From: CAYFVR01 sp046541515
GTDB taxonomy: Bacteria > Desulfobacterota > Desulfobacteria > Desulfobacterales > Desulfococcaceae
Direction: 5' to 3'
DNA: 9,295 bases
NCBI GenBank assembly: GCA_046541515.1
Contig: JBKHDD010000187.1
Coordinates: forward strand, 1-9,295
The notes under the pieces were generated by a model. It was not told where the DNA came from. It did not search any database and saw only the letters and a list, made by a program, of their open reading frames with translations. Below, piece by piece: positions 7,818-9,295 of this stretch. The stretch's first letter is position 1. Each line of letters begins with the position of its first letter. The translations under genes and the position numbers were made by a program.

Positions 7818-8210
7818 ATGGTATCCACCCTCCACCTCGTCTTCAACCACACCTTCACCCCGGCGCAGGAGGCGGACGCCCGCGCCTCGCTGGGGGTGGA
7901 GCGGATCGAGACGATGCCGGCGGCGGTCGGGGCGGTCTGGGGCGACGTTCCGGCCGACGCGCCGTCCGTTTTCCATCATCTGGCCCCGGTGCGGGACTGG
8001 GTGCGGAACCGGGCCGCGCCCGGGGATTTCGTTTTAATCCAGGGCGATTTCGGGGCCTGCTATCTGATGGCCCGGTTCGCCTTCGACAACGGGTTCCACC
8101 CGATCTACGCCACCACCCGCCGCGAGGCGACCGAGGAGACCCAGCCGGACGGGAGCGTCCGGCTGACCCACCGCTTCCGCCATGTGCGGTTTCGTTGGTA
8201 TGGAAAATAA
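7818..8210 (+). CDS. csx20: Csx20-family type III CRISPR accessory protein (putative ring nuclease)
   Basis: Recognised from memory of the Csx20 family, small type III-associated proteins with a minimal CARF-like fold that have been proposed to degrade cOA and so switch off the response. The 130-residue product shows the family layout: an N-terminal strand with LHLVFNHTFTPAQEADA (5-21), WGDVP (41-45), a central PGDFVLIQGDFGACYLM (68-84), then HPIYATTRRE (94-103) and a basic C-terminus RFRHVRFRWY (119-128). Candidate ligand-contacting residues are Q75, D77, T99, T100 and R101, by position only. ATG 7818 was chosen since the family begins a few residues before the first strand; AGGAG at 7801-7805 is 12 bases upstream, a long spacing, and TTG 7806 or 7809 are poorer options. 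GC is very high (47 of 60 bases at 7861-7920), unlike the csm genes. It lies on the csm strand, separated from csm5 by the antisense HigA-like gene. Confidence 0.8.
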   Translation: MVSTLHLVFNHTFTPAQEADARASLGVERIETMPAAVGAVWGDVPADAPSVFHHLAPVRDWVRNRAAPGDFVLIQGDFGACYLMARFAFDNGFHPIYATTRREATEETQPDGSVRLTHRFRHVRFRWYGK

Positions 8211-8243
8211 GGCGGTTTGCAAAAATACCGATACCGAAGCCCC

Positions 8244-8316
8244 AAACACCCCCCTGCCCCCTCAAGGGAGGATTGGCTTGTTGTTTCCCCCCTTGAGGGG
8301 GGTCGGGGGGGTGTTT
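8244..8316. repeat. Imperfect C/G-rich inverted repeat
   Basis: The left arm (about 8244-8271) begins AAACACCCCCC and ends TCAAGGG; the right arm (about 8287-8316) reads the reverse complement, ending GGGGGTGTTT. The arms pair over some 25 bp with one C-run length difference in each half and one 2-base mismatch (TG against GA). The loop is about 15 bases. It lies between csx20 and the nucleotidyltransferase gene. It could be a dispersed palindromic (REP-like) element or a bidirectional terminator, although only four T follow the right arm. No transposase or target duplication is seen. Confidence 0.6.
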
Positions 8317-8389
8317 TCCCGGTATGAAAATTCGTGCAATTCGCCTAAAGACATCCCGCCGCCGCCCGCCTCGGACCCAAGGAGCCCGA

Positions 8390-8908
8390 ATGGAAACGTT
8401 CATGGAAAACAATTTTTCAGGAATATTGAAGACGCTGCTCGATTTCCAGGTGGATTTCATCGTGGTCGGCGGGGTGGCGGCAACGCTTCACGGCGCGCCG
8501 GTCACCACGTTCGATCTGGATATCGTCCATCGCCGAACGTCGAAAAATCTCGAACGGCTGGAAAGAGCCCTGAACGACCTGGAAGCCCGGTATCGGGGAG
8601 ACCCCCGGGATTTGCGGCCGGATCGGGAAACCTTGGCATCTTCCGTTCACCATTTGCTCATCACCCGGATGGGGCCGCTGGACGTCCTGGGCGTCATCGA
8701 AAAAGGATCGGATTATGAAATCCTGGCGCCGCAATCGGTCGTCATTGAATTCGATCCGGGGATGCTGCGGGTATTGACCCTGGAAGCGTTGATTTCGCTG
8801 AAGGAAACCAGCGGCCACGAAAAAGATGTGCAACGTCTTCCCGCTTTGCGGAAAACGCTTCGGGAAAGGGAAAGAAACGGATCGACAGAAAACGGAGGCG
8901 CGCCATGA
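8390..8908 (+). CDS. MNT-like nucleotidyltransferase (DNA polymerase beta superfamily)
   Basis: Small nucleotidyltransferases of this kind add nucleotides to proteins or RNA and often belong to toxin-antitoxin or abortive infection pairs. The 172-residue product has the core: FIVVGGVAATLHG (23-35) with the GG at 27-28, then FDLDIV carrying the metal-binding D42 and D44. D98 in GPLDVLG is the likely third acidic residue. The C-terminal segment LTLEALISLKETSGHEKDV is the usual KxxxxxxKD-type helix of proteins annotated as AbiEii-like or MNT-like. AAGGAG at 8379-8384 is 5 bases before ATG 8390; the frame is open upstream to 8324 but that part is basic and lacks family similarity. The stop overlaps the next gene as ATGA. 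The fold call is good; substrate and biological role are unknown. Confidence 0.8.
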   Translation: METFMENNFSGILKTLLDFQVDFIVVGGVAATLHGAPVTTFDLDIVHRRTSKNLERLERALNDLEARYRGDPRDLRPDRETLASSVHHLLITRMGPLDVLGVIEKGSDYEILAPQSVVIEFDPGMLRVLTLEALISLKETSGHEKDVQRLPALRKTLRERERNGSTENGGAP

Positions 8909-9120
8909 AGCCGGATTCGGGCAACCGGCCGCCTTCCGGCGGGCCGGACGACGACGGCGTGGACGCGACACTGATCCGCTGGATGCTGTCGCTGACGCCG
9001 GCACAGCGGCTTCGGGTGCTGGATCGGCACGTGAACGCCATTCACCGGCTGCGGGCGGCGATGCGGGAACAAGGCGGCCGAGACCGGAAAGACGAAACGC
9101 CGGGAGACGGCGAAGGCTGA
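8905..9120 (+). CDS. Small hypothetical protein paired with the nucleotidyltransferase
   Basis: A 71-residue protein starts inside the nucleotidyltransferase stop (ATGA, 8905-8908) behind GGAGG at 8894-8898, so the two are translationally coupled. It has a disordered Pro/Gly/Asp-rich N-terminus, a central amphipathic segment DATLIRWMLSLTPAQRLRVL followed by a second helix ending RLRAAM (roughly residues 20-54), and a charged tail. I recall similar short proteins with a WMLSLTPxxRLxVL core beside small nucleotidyltransferases in other bacteria, but cannot verify this here. It has no HEPN RX4-6H motif, so it is not an obvious HEPN partner. The coupling suggests a partner, inhibitor or substrate of the enzyme. 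No function is assigned. Confidence 0.65.
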   Translation: MKPDSGNRPPSGGPDDDGVDATLIRWMLSLTPAQRLRVLDRHVNAIHRLRAAMREQGGRDRKDETPGDGEG

Positions 9121-9149
9121 GGCGGTTTGCCGAATGATCCGGACAGCTT

Positions 9150-9226
9150 CCGGGAGCGACGAGTTGCACTCGTCGTCCCATTTTGGAACCCGCTCCGAAT
9201 CGACGAGTGCAACTCGTCGCTCCCGG
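9150..9226. repeat. 26-bp perfect inverted repeat with palindromic arms
   Basis: The arms 9150-9175 and 9201-9226 are exact reverse complements, separated by 25 bases. Each arm contains a smaller palindrome, CGACGAG-5 nt-CTCGTCG, so the DNA can form either one long hairpin or two short ones. It lies between the small-protein stop and the RBS of the next gene. No T-tract follows, so a simple terminator is unlikely. The layout, two inverted palindromic units in a short space, resembles a REPIN or small MITE-like dispersed element. Confidence 0.8.
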
Positions 9227-9276
9227 GGCGAACAAGTGCGGGCTTCCTTGCCGATTGCCCGAAAGGAGCTGGAGTC

Positions 9277-9295
9277 GTGCGGAATGTGTATCTGA
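9277..9295 (+). CDS. Start of a downstream gene (six codons visible), unidentified
   Basis: GTG 9277 opens a frame reading M-R-N-V-Y-L before the window ends. AAAGGAG at 9262-9268 stands 8 bases upstream, a good RBS position, and a second GGAG is at 9271-9274. Six residues cannot identify a protein. A hydrophobic first strand right after M-R-N is how many Cas2 proteins begin, and adaptation genes would be natural here, but this is a guess. The base after the sixth codon is A. Confidence 0.35.

Noticed and set aside
8211..8389. A small gene between csx20 and the nucleotidyltransferase
   Set aside because: The frames here are proline- or glycine-rich readings of the C/G-run inverted repeat without convincing start signals or motifs.
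9150..9226. CRISPR array
   Set aside because: There are only two units, in inverted rather than direct orientation, with one 25-base gap. No direct repeats with regular spacers were seen anywhere in the window.
9150..9226. Rho-independent terminator
   Set aside because: The long hairpin is followed by GGGGCG rather than a T-tract on the plus strand, and no T-tract follows on the minus strand either.
8417..9235. 272-residue minus-strand frame across the nucleotidyltransferase cassette
   Set aside because: It runs through the inverted repeat and both plus-strand genes; the plus frames carry SD sites, an ATGA join and nucleotidyltransferase motifs, while this one shows none.

Overview
The window is most of a type III-A (Csm) CRISPR-Cas interference locus plus an accessory flank, from a GC-rich bacterium. 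SD-type ribosome binding sites and tightly packed genes show that it is bacterial. The species cannot be named from the sequence; gene content and composition would fit an uncultured or environmental Gram-negative lineage, which is only an impression.

Bases 2-847 hold the C-terminal part of a cas6 crRNA-processing endoribonuclease gene that runs off the left edge. After an A/T-rich gap of about 95 bp come five genes in one direction: csm1/cas10 (942-3662), csm2/cas11 (3662-4102), csm3/cas7 (4105-4920), csm4/cas5 (4930-5919) and csm5/cas7-like (5916-7463). The joins are TGATG and ATGA overlaps or gaps of 2-9 bp, so this is almost certainly one operon. Cas10 keeps both its HD nuclease motif and the GGDD cyclase motif. 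Csm3 keeps the Asp used for target RNA cutting. The complex should therefore cut target RNA, cut ssDNA and make cyclic oligoadenylate (cOA). Csm5 carries an unusual low-complexity C-terminal extension of about 150 residues.

Downstream, a small antisense gene for a HigA-like helix-turn-helix antitoxin (7453-7779, minus) overlaps the csm5 end. It has no higB toxin in the expected place. Diverging from it is a very GC-rich gene (7818-8210) recognised as csx20, a type III accessory family proposed to be a ring nuclease that destroys cOA. No cOA-activated effector (Csm6, Can1/Can2, CARF nuclease) lies in the window, although both cyclase and probable off-switch are here, so the effector is predicted to be outside it.

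The right part holds a C/G-rich imperfect inverted repeat (8244-8316), a two-gene cassette of an MNT-like nucleotidyltransferase (8390-8908) and a 71-residue partner with ATGA overlap (8905-9120), then a 26-bp perfect inverted repeat with palindromic arms (9150-9226). At the right edge the first codons of a further gene appear, starting at GTG 9277 and reading M-R-N-V-Y-L. That beginning would fit Cas2 but is too short to assign. No CRISPR array, cas1, tRNA, rRNA or transposase is visible.
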